Shown here in pieces: positions 11,512 to 21,404 of a stretch of DNA of 40,000 nt. Numbering within the stretch: position 1 is the first letter of the stretch; the number at the start of each line of letters is the position of its first letter. Below the pieces are notes generated by a model. The model searched no databases, was not told the DNA's origin, and saw only the letters and a list, made by a program, of their open reading frames with translations. The position numbers and the translations under genes were made by a program. Source of the DNA: Monoplex corrugatus (lineage: Eukaryota; Mollusca; Gastropoda; Littorinimorpha; Ranellidae); contig JAPXFY010000013.1 in NCBI GenBank assembly GCA_030674185.1, positions 51,458,067-51,498,066 on the forward strand. The letters run 5' to 3'.

Positions 11512-11940
11512 ACGAAATGACCTAGGGACAAGTAAAGATCCCACATCGCACCAAACCCCACTTGACCGCCATTCGGTGCATCACACAGCACACTCCATCA
11601 CAGGTAAACCTCAAAAGGTGGAAGCTCCCAGACCTCACCACACTTGGGCCATAATATGACAGCCTTCCTAAGTCTTCGTTCGTCCTCTGACCAAGCTTTA
11701 GCCACCGAAACGTCGTGCACCAATCACACCGACCACACAAGTGTCAGGGAGGCGAGAGGATTGCCGCCTTCCAAGCTGATTACTTCTTTGGCTGGCCTCG
11801 ATTTTCTCTCGTGCCACAACAACGGGATTAGCAGTGGATGGAAGTTTGTCAAGGTGTTGGAGAAACAATGACGTTATTAGAACTTTGTTTTTCCTCCTTA
11901 TGCTTAGCTGTTTGAAGGATAATTTACATAGAACTTTGGT
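11140..11940 (-). repeat. Dispersed repeat family Z, copy 1, with internal microsatellite
   Basis: On the minus strand, 11640-11880 is essentially identical to 17500-17735 and very close to 28519-28746. Similarity continues to 11523 (CACATCGCACC on this strand). After the microsatellite at 11418-11508, 11150-11200 (TGATCATGAGGTAATTTC on the minus strand) matches 28960-29000. The family is therefore at least 550 bp, with a simple-repeat insertion point near its middle. The 60-75-codon frames on both strands reflect DNA identity, not protein conservation. Confidence 0.8.
11418..11508. repeat. (CA)n(GA)n compound microsatellite inside a Z element
   Basis: About 13 CA units run directly into about 32 GA units. 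They sit where copy 2 (17.9-19.2 kb) carries its giant GA array. Confidence 0.95.
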
Positions 11941-11984
11941 GAAATGGTTCACGCCTGGTTTCAGCCTTCTTTTCCACCAGAAGA

Positions 11985-12160
11985 AAAGTGTTTAAATTTG
12001 GAATCTAAACTTGTTAAAGAGTATTCATTGAAATCAGGCAGTTCCGTATGCGTTCTGACTAAAATTTACCAACATTATCTGGCAGACCTGTTTACTCCAC
12101 ACAAAACACTTTTGGTGGGGAAGATCTTGAAATAGGATGGGATGGAGAGGGTGGCGCGGT
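11985..12160 (+). repeat. Dispersed repeat family F, copy 3 (diverged)
   Basis: TTTAAATTTGGAATCTAAAC, CCGTATGCGTTCTGAC, ATTATCTGGCAGAC and GGGGAAGATCTTGAAATAGG follow the order of copies 1 and 2. This copy is more diverged. Confidence 0.55.
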
Positions 12161-12299
12161 TGTGTTATGATAACATTGAACTGATGCAACCAAAATGGAG
12201 CATTTTCAATAAGATTTGTAGCGAACAGGTCAGGTTTTTTATATTGTGGGCTGAGATAAAACTCTAGATGTCACAATTTGTGTCTGTGAATCTGAAAAA

Positions 12300-12465
12300 C
12301 TGAGCCTGCAGTCCACCCAGCTGTGAATGGATACCTGACCCAGTTCAGATTTGGAGAAAGTGAAGCAGCTGGTAAGAGGATATGGGCATTACCTTAATAA
12401 CGCTGCCTTGCCTTGAGAAAAGCTGACGTCTCTGCCACCATACTCTCCTAAGACCATAAGTTTAT
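12300..12465 (+). repeat. Dispersed repeat family K, copy 2
   Basis: CAGTCCACCCAGCTGTGAAT, CAGATTTGGAGAAAGTGAAG, CCTTGAGAAAAGCTGACG and CTCTGCCACC correspond to the intronic copy at 830-990. It resembles the body of a SINE. Confidence 0.6.
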
Positions 12466-12510
12466 GGATCAGTCACAGGTTCAGCTTGATAGATTCTTCA
12501 TTATCGGTCT

Positions 12511-12511
12511 C

Positions 12512-12546
<35 letters not shown>

Positions 12547-12578
12547 CCTCTCTCTCTCTGTGCGTGTGTGAGTGCATG

Positions 12579-12609
<31 letters not shown>

Positions 12610-12712
12610 TGCGAGCGCGTGTGTGCGTATTTGTGCGCGCACGTGTGTGTGTATGAATGTGCGTGCGTGTGTGCGTGTGTGTATGTGTGCGCACACGTGT
12701 GTGTATGTGCTT
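12511..12712. repeat. (CT)n(AT)n(CT)n(GT)n compound microsatellite
   Basis: CT units, ATAT, CT units, then a GT block with CGCG/CACG interruptions. Confidence 0.95.
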
Positions 12713-12892
12713 TAATTGTTTGTTTTTATGATGTTGGTGACTACGGTTCTGGTACCTATTTGTATATTAATGTCTGGGGTGTCGTATTCTTGATGAACTA
12801 TGCTTGCTGCGTTACTGGGTGTACACATGCATGGTTTTCTGGTTTTGTTCCCATTGTTGTCTCACTTTAAAGTTTTATAATAATTCCAAACG

Positions 12893-13110
12893 GGCATGAT
12901 AGTCAACTGGGTAAACATCTAACTTTTATTTGGAAGATCTTGGGTTCGATCCGCCTAGAGACCTCTGCCTGGTGGAAGGAAAGGATGGAGATTTTTTCCT
13001 TTATCAACGTGTGCAGATCTGTCAGTTCCAAAATATTTTTCATGTGTATACGCATGCAGAATATAAAATATGCACGTTAAAGATCCTGTAAGTCAAATCA
13101 GTGACCCCCA
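12893..13110 (+). mobile_element. tRNA-derived SINE family S, copy 2 (best-preserved head)
   Basis: Head GATAGTCAACTGGGTAAAC (A-box-like), then GGGTTCGATCC (B box). The body follows: GCCTGGTGGAAGGAAAGG, ATGGAGATTTTTTCC, GTGTGCAGATCTGTCAGT, TGTATACGCATGCAGAATAT, TGCACGTTAAAGATCCTGTA. The A/B-box spacing fits a tRNA-derived pol III promoter. This copy serves as the in-window reference for relating family S to the two satellites. Confidence 0.75.
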
Positions 13111-13129
13111 TGGAGATGCTGTGGCCTCT

Positions 13130-13925
13130 TTCAGTATTAATAGTATAACCACTTTCTGGAAAATCTGTAATAGAAATTTCCTGTTTACTGTTTGTGCCTT
13201 GTTCCTATGCTTTTTGTCGTCTTTTCCCATCATTTTCTGCCTTGCTGGTCCATTCATCTGAATGCGTTCTGTGAAGCCTTACATGTTTTCTCTTAGGGTT
13301 GATAATTGGGTACATGTATTACGTACATTTTTGGCTCTAAAGAAATGTGATGTGTGTGTGTGTGTGCATGCAGCGGCGGAAACATGTATGTTAGAAAAAT
13401 TCATGATAAATGTGAACATGTTCGTTTGAGACAGGCAAGAGACATGTAGATTTAACACTAATCACTTGATCACTTTTATCATTGATATGAACTTTCATCA
13501 CAAATTCTATGTTTTAAATAGCTATGTTTTGTTGTCAGTGGACATTCTGATTTTACTTGAGAAAGACATTAAAGTCGAAAATTTGACCCCTCTACAACAA
13601 GGTGTTCGGCTGTTGTGCACAGTAAGAATCAGAAGCAATTTTAAGTTTAATTTAGCCCAGTTTGTGTATGTTTTAGTGTCCTTAGTTATGTTTAAATTAA
13701 TTTTCAGATTTTCCACCCTCCTGATGATAAACTGGATGGAATGGTTAATACCAAGGGCATATCCTTAGATTATGATCGTGAAGGCATTGATACGTGTACT
13801 CAATTTTCTTTTTGACGTATTCTTTTTCAGTGAGGTATTGTGTACAATTTGAGATGGTTGTCTCCCTGATATGGCTCTGTGCATTTGGCTGCGCTTTAAA
13901 CAACAATGACAAAACAATAAAAGCT
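13130..13925 (+). repeat. Dispersed repeat family L, copy with internal insertion
   Basis: Left part (TTTTCTGCCTTGCTGGTCC ... TGTGATGTG) and right part (TATGTTTTAGTGTCCTTAG ... GCTTTAAACAACAATGAC) match 8390-8760. About 300 bp at 13354-13660 have no counterpart there, beginning at a short (GT)n. The copy ends in AACAATGACAAAACAATAAA. Confidence 0.7.
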
Positions 13926-14029
13926 ATGTGAGTGGTTGGCTTATGGACACATGAAACGACCAGCAAGCACGCCCTTCCCAAGTGGAGTACGCAGGCTGGG
14001 CAGCAACATACCACCTGCACATTGTGGGC

Positions 14030-14034
<5 letters not shown>

Positions 14035-14104
<70 letters not shown>

Positions 14105-14320
14105 GTATATATATACATATATATATATACATATACGCATGCGTATATTGATCCGTTTCTATGCAAAGTGGAACGAACACATTTTTGACATGGACTACTT
14201 GCGCTGTATACATGAAATCATCATCATCATCATCATCGTCGTCGTCGTCATTACTATTATTATCATTATCATTGTTGTTGTTGTCATTGTTGTTGTCATT
14301 GTTGTTGTTGCTTCCAATGC
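14035..14320. repeat. (CA)n(TA)n and trinucleotide repeats
   Basis: 28 CA units, TATA-rich units, then (CAT)n(CGT)n(TTA)n(TTG)n at 14218-14310. Confidence 0.9.
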
Positions 14321-14864
14321 TGTCCAAAGATCAAACGTGACTAAACAGTCCCCACGTGTGGTCACATCGGCAGGCGCAGTAATTGTCTCAGCCACCATCA
14401 TTCTCAAGACGAGGCTTACCGCTGACTTAAGCCCCCTGTCTTCATCCGCTTACGGCAATTAACGCTTGACAGTTAACTGACGCCGAGAGAGATACCGCTC
14501 TGGTACTAATCCCTCCCTCTCCTTCTTTGCCTTGCTCCTCTTTCTCTCTGTGTTCTTCTTTCCTTTCCATTCCGTCAGTCTCCCCAACTAAGAACTGACC
14601 TTTTCAATTCCAGGTTTTCGTTTTCTGGTGCTCGACTGTGGTATTAGCTATTCAGCTCCCTTGCACAAACACTCCCAGCAAAATTTAAAAAAAAAAAAAA
14701 GTCTACATAATTTTCTTGTAAATGAAATTCTTTAATGAAACAATCATCGTCATCATCACTAGCTTCTTAGTGCATTAGTGCCAACGCATTATGTGTTTAG
14801 ATAATGAAAAATTATGTGTATGTGTCTATGTATGTGTGTAGGTTCACTGTCGCGTGTGTGTGTG
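14321..14864. other. Unassigned stretch
   Basis: No gene or clear repeat; A15 at 14687-14700. Confidence 0.4.
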
Positions 14865-15041
14865 CTATTCATTATTAAACAACGTGTCGAATTTAGTTAA
14901 GTATTTATTATGTGTAATCTTGGCTATTCATTATTAAACAACGTGTCGAACTTAGTTAAATATTTATTATGTGTAACCTTGGCTATTCATTATTAAACAA
15001 CGTGTCGAATTTAGTTAAGTATTTATTATGTGTAACCTTGT
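14865..15041 (+). repeat. 59-bp tandem repeat, three copies
   Basis: Units start at 14865, 14924 and 14983, each beginning CTATTCATTATTAAACAACG and ending TGTGTAA(T/C)CTTG. They differ at only a few positions, indicating recent tandem duplication. Confidence 0.95.
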
Positions 15042-15118
15042 CCATCTTGAGAATATAGATCTATGTGTAATAACATTATCATCACATGAAATGTTTGTGT
15101 TAATTGTTATTCTTATGT

Positions 15119-15137
15119 ACACACACACACACACACA

Positions 15138-15165
<28 letters not shown>
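15119..15165. repeat. (CA)n microsatellite
   Basis: CA units with one AACA interruption. Confidence 0.9.
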
Positions 15166-15168
<3 letters not shown>

Positions 15169-15234
15169 TACATCATATACATACATATACATATGTACAC
15201 GCACGTCTATCCGTCTATCTATCTATGTTGATGA

Positions 15235-15482
15235 TAATATAATATAATATAATATAAATATAATATAATATAATATAATATAATATAATATAATATAATA
15301 TATATATAATAATATAATATAATATAATATAATATAATATAATATAATATAATATAATATAATATAATATAATATAATATAATATAATATAATATAATAT
15401 AATATAATATAATATAATATAATATAATATAATATAATATAATATAATATAATATAATATAATATAATATAATATAATATAT
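15235..15482. repeat. (ATAAT)n pentanucleotide array
   Basis: About 48 pentamer units with two small phase breaks near 15255 and 15300. The 100-codon Tyr/Ile frame on the minus strand is an artefact. Confidence 0.97.
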
Positions 15483-15736
15483 TGGTCAGGCAGATTTTAG
15501 CAATGGCAGACCGAAAACTGACCAAACACGGTTGTATTTTGTCATTGTCTTTATCGTTGGAAAACAGAGATCAGTCAATCAATCGATGAGTCCTTGCTCT
15601 TCATTCCCTTTTCCATTTCTATTTGGTGTATCAAACAGCTTGATATGAGTGTTAGTACTGGTGATGATGGAATGATCCGGGAATAGGAATTACTTGTAAT
15701 ATAAGATTGTTGCATTCGTACGATCACTATTATGGA

Positions 15737-15990
15737 AGTAATGATGATGATGATGATGATGATAATGATGATGATATTGATGATGACGATGACAACAACA
15801 ACAACAACAACAACAATGATGACAATTATAATAATAATAACTATAATGATAATAACTATACTGATAATGACAAAAATAGTAATTACAATGATGGTGATGA
15901 TGGTAATCAAAATCATATAATGATAATACTAATACTAATAGGAAGAAGAAGAAGAAAACAACAACAACAATGTTAACAAAGATGATGATA
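15737..15990. repeat. Compound trinucleotide repeats
   Basis: (GAT)n, (AAC)n, (AAT)n and (GAA)n blocks with point differences. No coding signal. Confidence 0.9.
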
Positions 15991-16114
15991 ATAATAATTT
16001 TATTTGTATGGGGCGAACAGTCTGTGTCAAAAGCATCCTTATTGCACATCAACACAGAAATGTATCATAATTACATTCACACAGTGACAACAATAGGAAA
16101 CGTATAGACATACA

Positions 16115-16344
16115 TTAACCCTTACACTCCCGCACCCTATCCATCACCTGCAATAAGTTAATCCTTTGACTACCTCACCCTATCCACCAGCTTCCTCCAG
16201 GAGCTGGTGGATAGGGTGAGGTAGGCAAAGGATTAACAGGAAGCTGGTGGATAGGGTGAGGGAATCCAAGGGTTAAGTTTTTGATTTGCTGGCATGGTTG
16301 ACAATGTTAGATGCTGGTGGACAGGGTGTGGGAGTCAAAGGGTC
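16115..16344. mobile_element. TTAA-flanked palindromic MITE, copy 1
   Basis: Starts TTAACCCTTACACTCCCGCA and ends in its complement GTGGGAGTCAAAGGGT. Inside is a second inverted pair, CCCTATCCACCAGCTTCC and its complement, giving a nested hairpin. Terminal CCCTTTGACTCC after TTAA fits piggyBac-type termini (TTAA target, ends starting CCC). The right TTAA is mutated here. No transposase. Confidence 0.8.
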
Positions 16345-16566
16345 ACTACAACAAGCATAGATAGCTCATCAAGCATGAAAATACACAAGAGGATAAATAT
16401 AAAAAATAAGTACCAGAACCACCAGTCATGAGTCGCTTTGATTTCTTGCAACGCGGTCCAAGTTACTAACTCATAAGCGCAAATAGTTAATCTATGCTAC
16501 AGTAAGACGAAAACAAAGTTGGACACAGGATACACTTGTGATCAAGTTTTCTGTTCTGGGTTTTCA
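16345..16566. other. Unassigned
   Basis: No feature recognized. Confidence 0.3.
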
Positions 16567-16730
16567 TGCAGGCTGACTGGATTTTTTTTTGTAACACGGG
16601 GCTAGATATTTTTTGTACTGGGGGGGCTGGGTGTTTTTCGTACTGGGGGTGGGTGGGGCTGGATTTTTTTGTTTGTACTGTGGGGCTGGATTGTTTTTGT
16701 TCTGGGGCTGGGTGTTTTTCATACTAGCAG
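16567..16730. repeat. G/T-rich minisatellite, about 31-bp units
   Basis: About five diverged units of the form TACTGGGGCTGG + ATTTTTTTTGT. Strong G/T strand asymmetry. Confidence 0.7.
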
Positions 16731-16911
16731 ATTTGGGTAGAGAGCATATGAAACTGTCAGAGTATGGTGAATCCTTCTTCAACCACCTCCAAACAGCAGA
16801 TCGCTCGTCGTCTTGTGCAGTTCATCTGCCATCTGACTGTTGACAAAATCGGATTGATTCCCTATCACCTGGAATGTTACTCCTGTACAGTAGGGATAGA
16901 TTCAGTACGTT

Positions 16912-16990
16912 TACCAGCCACAGTGGCATAGTTGTTAGTGCAATGGACTATTGTCTAGAAGGTGGAGGTTCAAGTCTCATCGGTCTAAAT
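16912..16990 (+). mobile_element. tRNA-like SINE head
   Basis: CAGTGGCATAGTTGTTAGTG resembles an A box, and GGAGGTTCAAGTCTC 50 bp later a B box. The acceptor stem does not pair, so this is a SINE remnant rather than a tRNA gene. A (GT)n array follows it directly. Confidence 0.5.
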
Positions 16991-16999
16991 TGTGGGATT

Positions 17000-17008
17000 T
17001 TTCAGTGT

Positions 17009-17070
<62 letters not shown>

Positions 17071-17121
17071 TTTTGTGTGTGTGTGTGTACGATTTGTGAA
17101 TGTGTGTGTCTGTGCATGTGC

Positions 17122-17169
<48 letters not shown>

Positions 17170-17209
17170 TTTGTGAATATTGTGTGTGTGTGTGTACGAT
17201 TTGTGAATA

Positions 17210-17247
<38 letters not shown>

Positions 17248-17266
17248 TATATGTGTGTGTGTGCCT
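17000..17266. repeat. (GT)n array with a repeated 16-bp interruption
   Basis: GT runs are broken three times by TACGATTTGTGAAT (near 17088, 17165 and 17197), so this is a higher-order tandem rather than a pure microsatellite. Confidence 0.9.
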
Positions 17267-17439
17267 GTTGTTTTGTTTTATTTTGTTTTGCTACATAACT
17301 CTGGATATGGAGGGATTATGAAAGAAGTGGAACCAAATCTTTAGCATGAAACTTTACTTTTCTTTTTTTTTTACTTTTTAATTCCTAAATTCTGCAGCAA
17401 GAACAAAATCAAAAGCAAACACAAATCATCTCACAGGAG
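17267..17439. other. Unassigned
   Basis: T-rich and A-rich spacer with no recognized feature. Confidence 0.3.
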
Positions 17440-17882
17440 AGTTCCCAGTAAAGTTCCCCCCAAGTAGCCAAGCAAAGGGAGAGAAAACAAAGTTCGAATA
17501 ACGTCATTGTTTCTCCAACACCTTGACAAACTTCCATCCACTGCTAATCCCGTTGTTGTGGCACGAGAGAAAATCGAGGCCAGCCAAAGAAGTAATCAGC
17601 TTGGAAGGCGGCAATCCTCTCGCCTCCCTGACACTTGTGTGGTCGGTGTGATTGGTGCACGACGTTTCGGTGGCTAAAGCTTGGTCAGAGGACGAACGAA
17701 GACTTAGGAAGGCTGTCATATTATGGCCCAAGTGTGGTGAGGTCTGGGAGCTTCCACCTCTTGGGGTTTACCTGTGATGGAGTGTGCTGTGTGATGCACC
17801 GAATGGGCGGTCAAGTGGGTTTTGGTGCGATGTGGGATCTTTACTTGTTGTGTGATACTCTTTTGGATGATCCGAATTCCGC
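17440..17882 (+). repeat. Dispersed repeat family Z, copy 2
   Basis: 17500-17735 is the same sequence, inverted, as 11640-11872, and matches 28519-28746 with few changes. It continues as GATGTGGGATCTTTACTTGT and GGATGATCCGAATTCC. That end recurs inverted at 19245-19350, beyond the GA array. Small frames on both strands (75 and about 70 codons) recur in all copies but show no family resemblance. Confidence 0.85.
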
Positions 17883-17892
17883 CTGTCTCTCT

Positions 17893-17978
17893 CTGTGTGT
17901 TGAAGTTACAAAACCTGTTCAAACAAAACAAAGGACAAAAAGGACAAAGGGCCAGAGAGAGAGAGAGAGAGAGAGAAG

Positions 17979-18010
<32 letters not shown>

Positions 18011-18886
18011 ACCAGAGAGAAGAGAGACAGAGGAGAGAGAGAGAGAGCCAGAGAGAGAGAGAGCCAGAGAGAGAGAGACAGAGGAGAGAGCCAGAAGAGA
18101 GGAGCCAGAGAGAGAGAGAGCCAGAGAGAGAGAGAGCCAGAGAGAGAGAGAAGCCAGAGAGAGAGAGAGCCAGAGAGAGAGAGACAGAGAGAGCCAGAGA
18201 GAGAGAGACCAGAGAGAGAGAGAGCCAGAGAGAGAGAGAGCCAGAGAGAGAGAGCCAGAGAGAGAGAGAGAGAGCCAGAGGGGAGACAGCCAGAGAGAGA
18301 GAGCCAAGAGAGAGAGAGAGAGGAGCAGAGAGAGAGAGAGAGACCAGAGAGAGAAGCCAGAGAGAGAGAGCCAGGGGAAGAGAGAGCCAGAGAGAGAGAG
18401 AGAGCCAGAGAGAGAGAGCCAGAGAGAGAGAGCCAGAGAGAGAGCCAGAGAGAGAGAGGAGCCAGAGAGAGAGAGCCAGAGAGAGAGAGCCAGAGAGAGA
18501 GCCAGAGAGAGAGAGAGCCAGAGAGAGAGCCAGAGAGAGAGAGCCAGAGAGAGAAGAGAGCCAAGAAGAGAGAGAGAGAGCCAGAGAGAGCCAAGAGAGA
18601 GAGAGAGCCAGAGAGAGAGAGAGAGAGAGCCAGAGAGAGAGAGCCAGAGAGAGCCAGAGAGAGAGCCAGAGAGAGAGCCAGAGAGAGAGAGCCAGAGAGA
18701 GAGAGAGAGAGAGAGCCAGAGAGAGAGCCAGAGAGAGAGAGCCAGAGAGAGCCAGAGAGAGCCAGAGAGAGACAGACAGACATTCAGATTCAGATTCAGA
18801 TTCAGATTCAGATTCAGATTCAGATTCTGCTGAGAGTAAGGAAAATCTGTTCCCAATAAAACAAAGGACACAAAGTGGCACAGGCC

Positions 18887-18942
<56 letters not shown>

Positions 18943-19088
18943 AGAGAGAGAGAACCAGAGAGAGAGAGAGAGCCAGAGAGAGAGAACCAGAGAGAGAGAG
19001 AGAGAGAGAGAGCCAGAGATTCAGATTCAGATTCAGATTCTGCTGATAGTAAAGAAAATCTGTTCCCAAAAAAACAAAGCGACACAGG

Positions 19089-19169
<81 letters not shown>

Positions 19170-19176
19170 GGAAATT

Positions 19177-19235
<59 letters not shown>
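17893..19235. repeat. 1.3-kb polypurine (GA)n array with higher-order structure
   Basis: (GA)n runs punctuated by CC (CCAGAGAG units), arranged in three modules. Each module opens with an AAAACAAAGGACA-type lead ending GGCCAGAG. Two modules end in (ATTCAG)n at 18782-18827 and 19018-19039, followed by TCTGCTGA(G/T)AGTAA(G/A)GAAA. Purine strand bias is almost complete from 17950 to 19235. The 585-codon Arg/Glu frame and the opposing Leu/Ser frames are artefacts of two-base periodicity. Confidence 0.95.
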
Positions 19236-19238
<3 letters not shown>

Positions 19239-19350
19239 AGGAAATTCGGATCATCCAAAAAGCACTATCATGGAACAAGTAAAAATCCCACATCCCACTA
19301 AATCCCATTTGATCGCCCACTTGGTGCATCACATAGCACCGTCTGCCACA
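19236..19350 (-). repeat. Inverted partial Z element (right arm)
   Basis: GAAATTCGGATCATCC, CAAGTAAAAATCCCACATC, CCCATTTGATCGCCCACTTG and GTGCATCACATAGCAC are the reverse complement of 17770-17882, about 85-90% identical. Together the two form an inverted pair enclosing the polypurine array. Confidence 0.85.
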
Positions 19351-19403
19351 GTTAAGAAGCGGTGTAGGGAAGATGGCTACTACTGCAGCTGAGAGCATAT
19401 TTT

Positions 19404-19565
19404 GCAGTTTCAGTTTCAGTTTCAATTTCTCAAGATGACGTCTCCGCTCTAGGAACGAATTCCATATGCACTAACGTCACAGGTGTCATGTGTATGGTGA
19501 TCACGGCACAAGCCTTAAACCTGCACATAAACCCATGAAGCTGGCCAAGTCCTGAAGCCTTACCT
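19404..19565 (+). mobile_element. SINE family Q, copy 1
   Basis: CAGTTTCAGTTTC lead, TCTCAAGATGACGTCTCCGC, TTCCATATGCACTAACGTCA, CAAGCCTTAAACCTGCAC, AAACCCATGAAGCTGGCCA. Shared in order with 22572-22720 and 36508-36690. The CAGTTTCTCAAG start is one I recall from gastropod SINEs. Confidence 0.75.
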
Positions 19566-19904
19566 AGACTATGTTTTACCTGGTCTACATTCTATATTGG
19601 TATTTTATCAGCCAACCGCTGGAATAATCTTGGCTGCATGTAAATGGCGTGTGTATGTGTGTATCTTACCTTCAAAAAAGGAACACATATATAAAATAAA
19701 TAAATAAACAATTAATGGTCTGAATTTTTTTGCAGGCAACTTGCCAGAATGGTATAGCTACTCCTGTATTTTTCTCGTGATTCTCCATTCTGGCAGAAAA
19801 ACACTCGACTTAGTAATGTAAACGGAAGAGTCAGGAAACACCTTTCATGTTTATTTCACAGATATATTGTATTGTTTATCCAATTTGATTCAGTTTGAGG
19901 ATTC

Positions 19905-20125
19905 AATTTGAAGTCCGTGTGCAGTATGTACTCAGCGCACGTTAAAGATCCCATGGCAACAAAGGAGTTGTCCCTATTAAAATCCTGTAGAAAAAAATCA
20001 TCTTCATAGGTAACCAGAAATATACGCATACATGAAAATAAAAGAAAAAATGGGTGGTGCTGTACTAGGTGGCGCCCTCTCCCCAAGTAGAGCAATCTGA
20101 ATTACACTTGGTAAATTGGTTGTGA
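19905..20125 (+). repeat. Dispersed repeat family R (single copy in window)
   Basis: CAGCGCACGTTAAAGATCCC, TCCTGTAGAAAAAAATCATC, AAAAAATGGGTGGTGCTGTA and CTCTCCCCAAGTAGAGCAAT resemble a short interspersed element I recall as common in gastropod sequence. There is no second copy here, so the family call rests on memory. Confidence 0.5.
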
Positions 20126-20345
20126 CAACACTACGTAACGCGACACAACGCACCACTCCACACCACACCACGTACCACACTATACCACACCACACTATAA
20201 CACCATACCAACACAACAACACCACACCAACACCATAACATCACCACAACAACACAACAACAATACAACAACAACACCACAACAATACAGCAACAACACA
20301 CCAACACCAAACACCAACACAACAATCACACAACACAACACAAGC
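20126..20345. repeat. A/C-rich low-complexity tract
   Basis: Irregular ACAACACCACACCA-type sequence with almost no G. Strongly strand-asymmetric. Confidence 0.85.
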
Positions 20346-20594
20346 AATAAAGTGTGCAGCTATGTGAGTGTCCAAATGACATAACCACACTAGAACAACG
20401 GAGATGAGCCATAAGCTATAAGACCAGCAAAGATCTGCATCAAACTGTCACTGATAACACTGTTCAAGCAAACGATCTAAAACATCTGAAGCTGAATCTG
20501 TACTGAAACTAAGGTCAACTAAAAACTGAAAGCCGTTGTGACTATCTAAAAGAGCAAATGCGGGTTCAGCGTGCATAAACGTGACCACTGGATG

Positions 20595-20666
20595 AAAGTA
20601 GCTTCACTTTTAGTTGTTCACTGTGTAAGATGCGAGAGGTCAAGCAGCACTAGATCTGCTCGTGCT
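20595..20666 (+). repeat. Family P, copy 2, left part (interrupted)
   Basis: CTTCACTTTTAGTTGTTCAC, GTGTAAGATGC and GAGGTCAAGCAGCACTA correspond to 29672-29748. The copy breaks off after ATCTGCTCGTGCT, where the LINE fragment is inserted, and resumes at 21022. Confidence 0.75.
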
Positions 20667-21021
20667 TGTCTTTTCGTATGTATATGATTTTTGTTTTGTT
20701 TTGGCCATGAAGTTTTTAGCAACATTTATAGGTCATTTTATGAGGAAAGGGGAATTAGAGCACCTGGTCACAACAGGAAAGCTGGAGGGAAAGAGAACAC
20801 CAGGTAGACCTAGGGAGAAAATCTTGACTGGACTTGCAGGATGGCTGAGGACAGAGAGGCAGCGACAGGGGATAGATTCGTATGGAGGGCCATGATTGCC
20901 AACGCCATGCAGCAGGGCACATGATGATGATGATGGTGATGTTTTTTTGGATGCCATAGTGTATGCTTGGTGTCCATTTGATGTAAAGCAAAAAGTGAAT
21001 AAAAGATGTTTATTAAAAAAA
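20667..21021 (+). mobile_element. 5'-truncated RTE-like LINE 3' end nested in family P
   Basis: Encodes FIGHFMRKGELEHLVTTGKL, then GKRTPGRPREKILTGLAGWL, and after a frameshift near 20870 WRAMIANAMQQGT-stop. This is the C-terminal tail typical of RTE/BovB-like LINE proteins, after the reverse transcriptase. The 3' end has (GAT)n then TTATTAAAAAAA. It sits between ATCTGCTCGTG and ATCTGCTGGTG, a near-perfect duplication expected of a LINE target site. Confidence 0.75.
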
Positions 21022-21310
21022 ATCTGCTGGTGGTAAGGTAACGAGATGGAAGGGGAGAGCCCGTCGATTGTCCATTATTCTGTCTTACACAACATTAGTC
21101 CACCATGCTGGTCTGTCATTGTCTACAGCACACACGTCCAGCCATGTGTAGACAACCATTTCACTTCTGATGGCAAGATTTTTGCTTTGTAAATGGAAGC
21201 CAAGACCTTTGTTTGGGGCCCTTTGTATATGCAAGCAACCTTCTTTTCTTTGGTCCTTTATTCACGAGGGCCACACCTTTGAATGGAACCTTTGTTTATG
21301 GATCTAGGAC
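21022..21310 (+). repeat. Family P, copy 2, right part
   Basis: TCTGCTGGTGGTAAGGTAAC, GATGGAAGGGGAGAGC, TTGTCCATTATTCTGTCTTA, then diverged units of the GGAAGCCAAGACCTTTGTTT type. Continues the copy interrupted at 20666. Confidence 0.75.
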
Positions 21311-21404
21311 TGAATTCAAGATATGAGATTTCAAGCTCATGACTCCATCAAAAGAGCCAGCCAACATTAACGTTTACATCTGTCTTTAAATCTTTTAACA
21401 GTTC

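Noticed and set aside
11644..11871. 75-codon frame MGHNMTAFLSLRSSSDQALA... conserved at 11.6, 17.5 and 28.5 kb
   Set aside because: The opposite strand is equally open and equally conserved. Identity reflects recent copying of DNA, and no domain is recognized.
16115..16344. Palindrome as a transcription terminator or riboswitch
   Set aside because: It recurs four times with TTAA borders, so it is a transposon-type MITE.
17635..19392. 585-codon plus-strand frame rich in Arg/Glu, with 355-450-codon frames on the other strand
   Set aside because: A two-base repeat has no stop in several frames at once. Only the first ~70 codons lie in the Z repeat and the rest is (GA)n.
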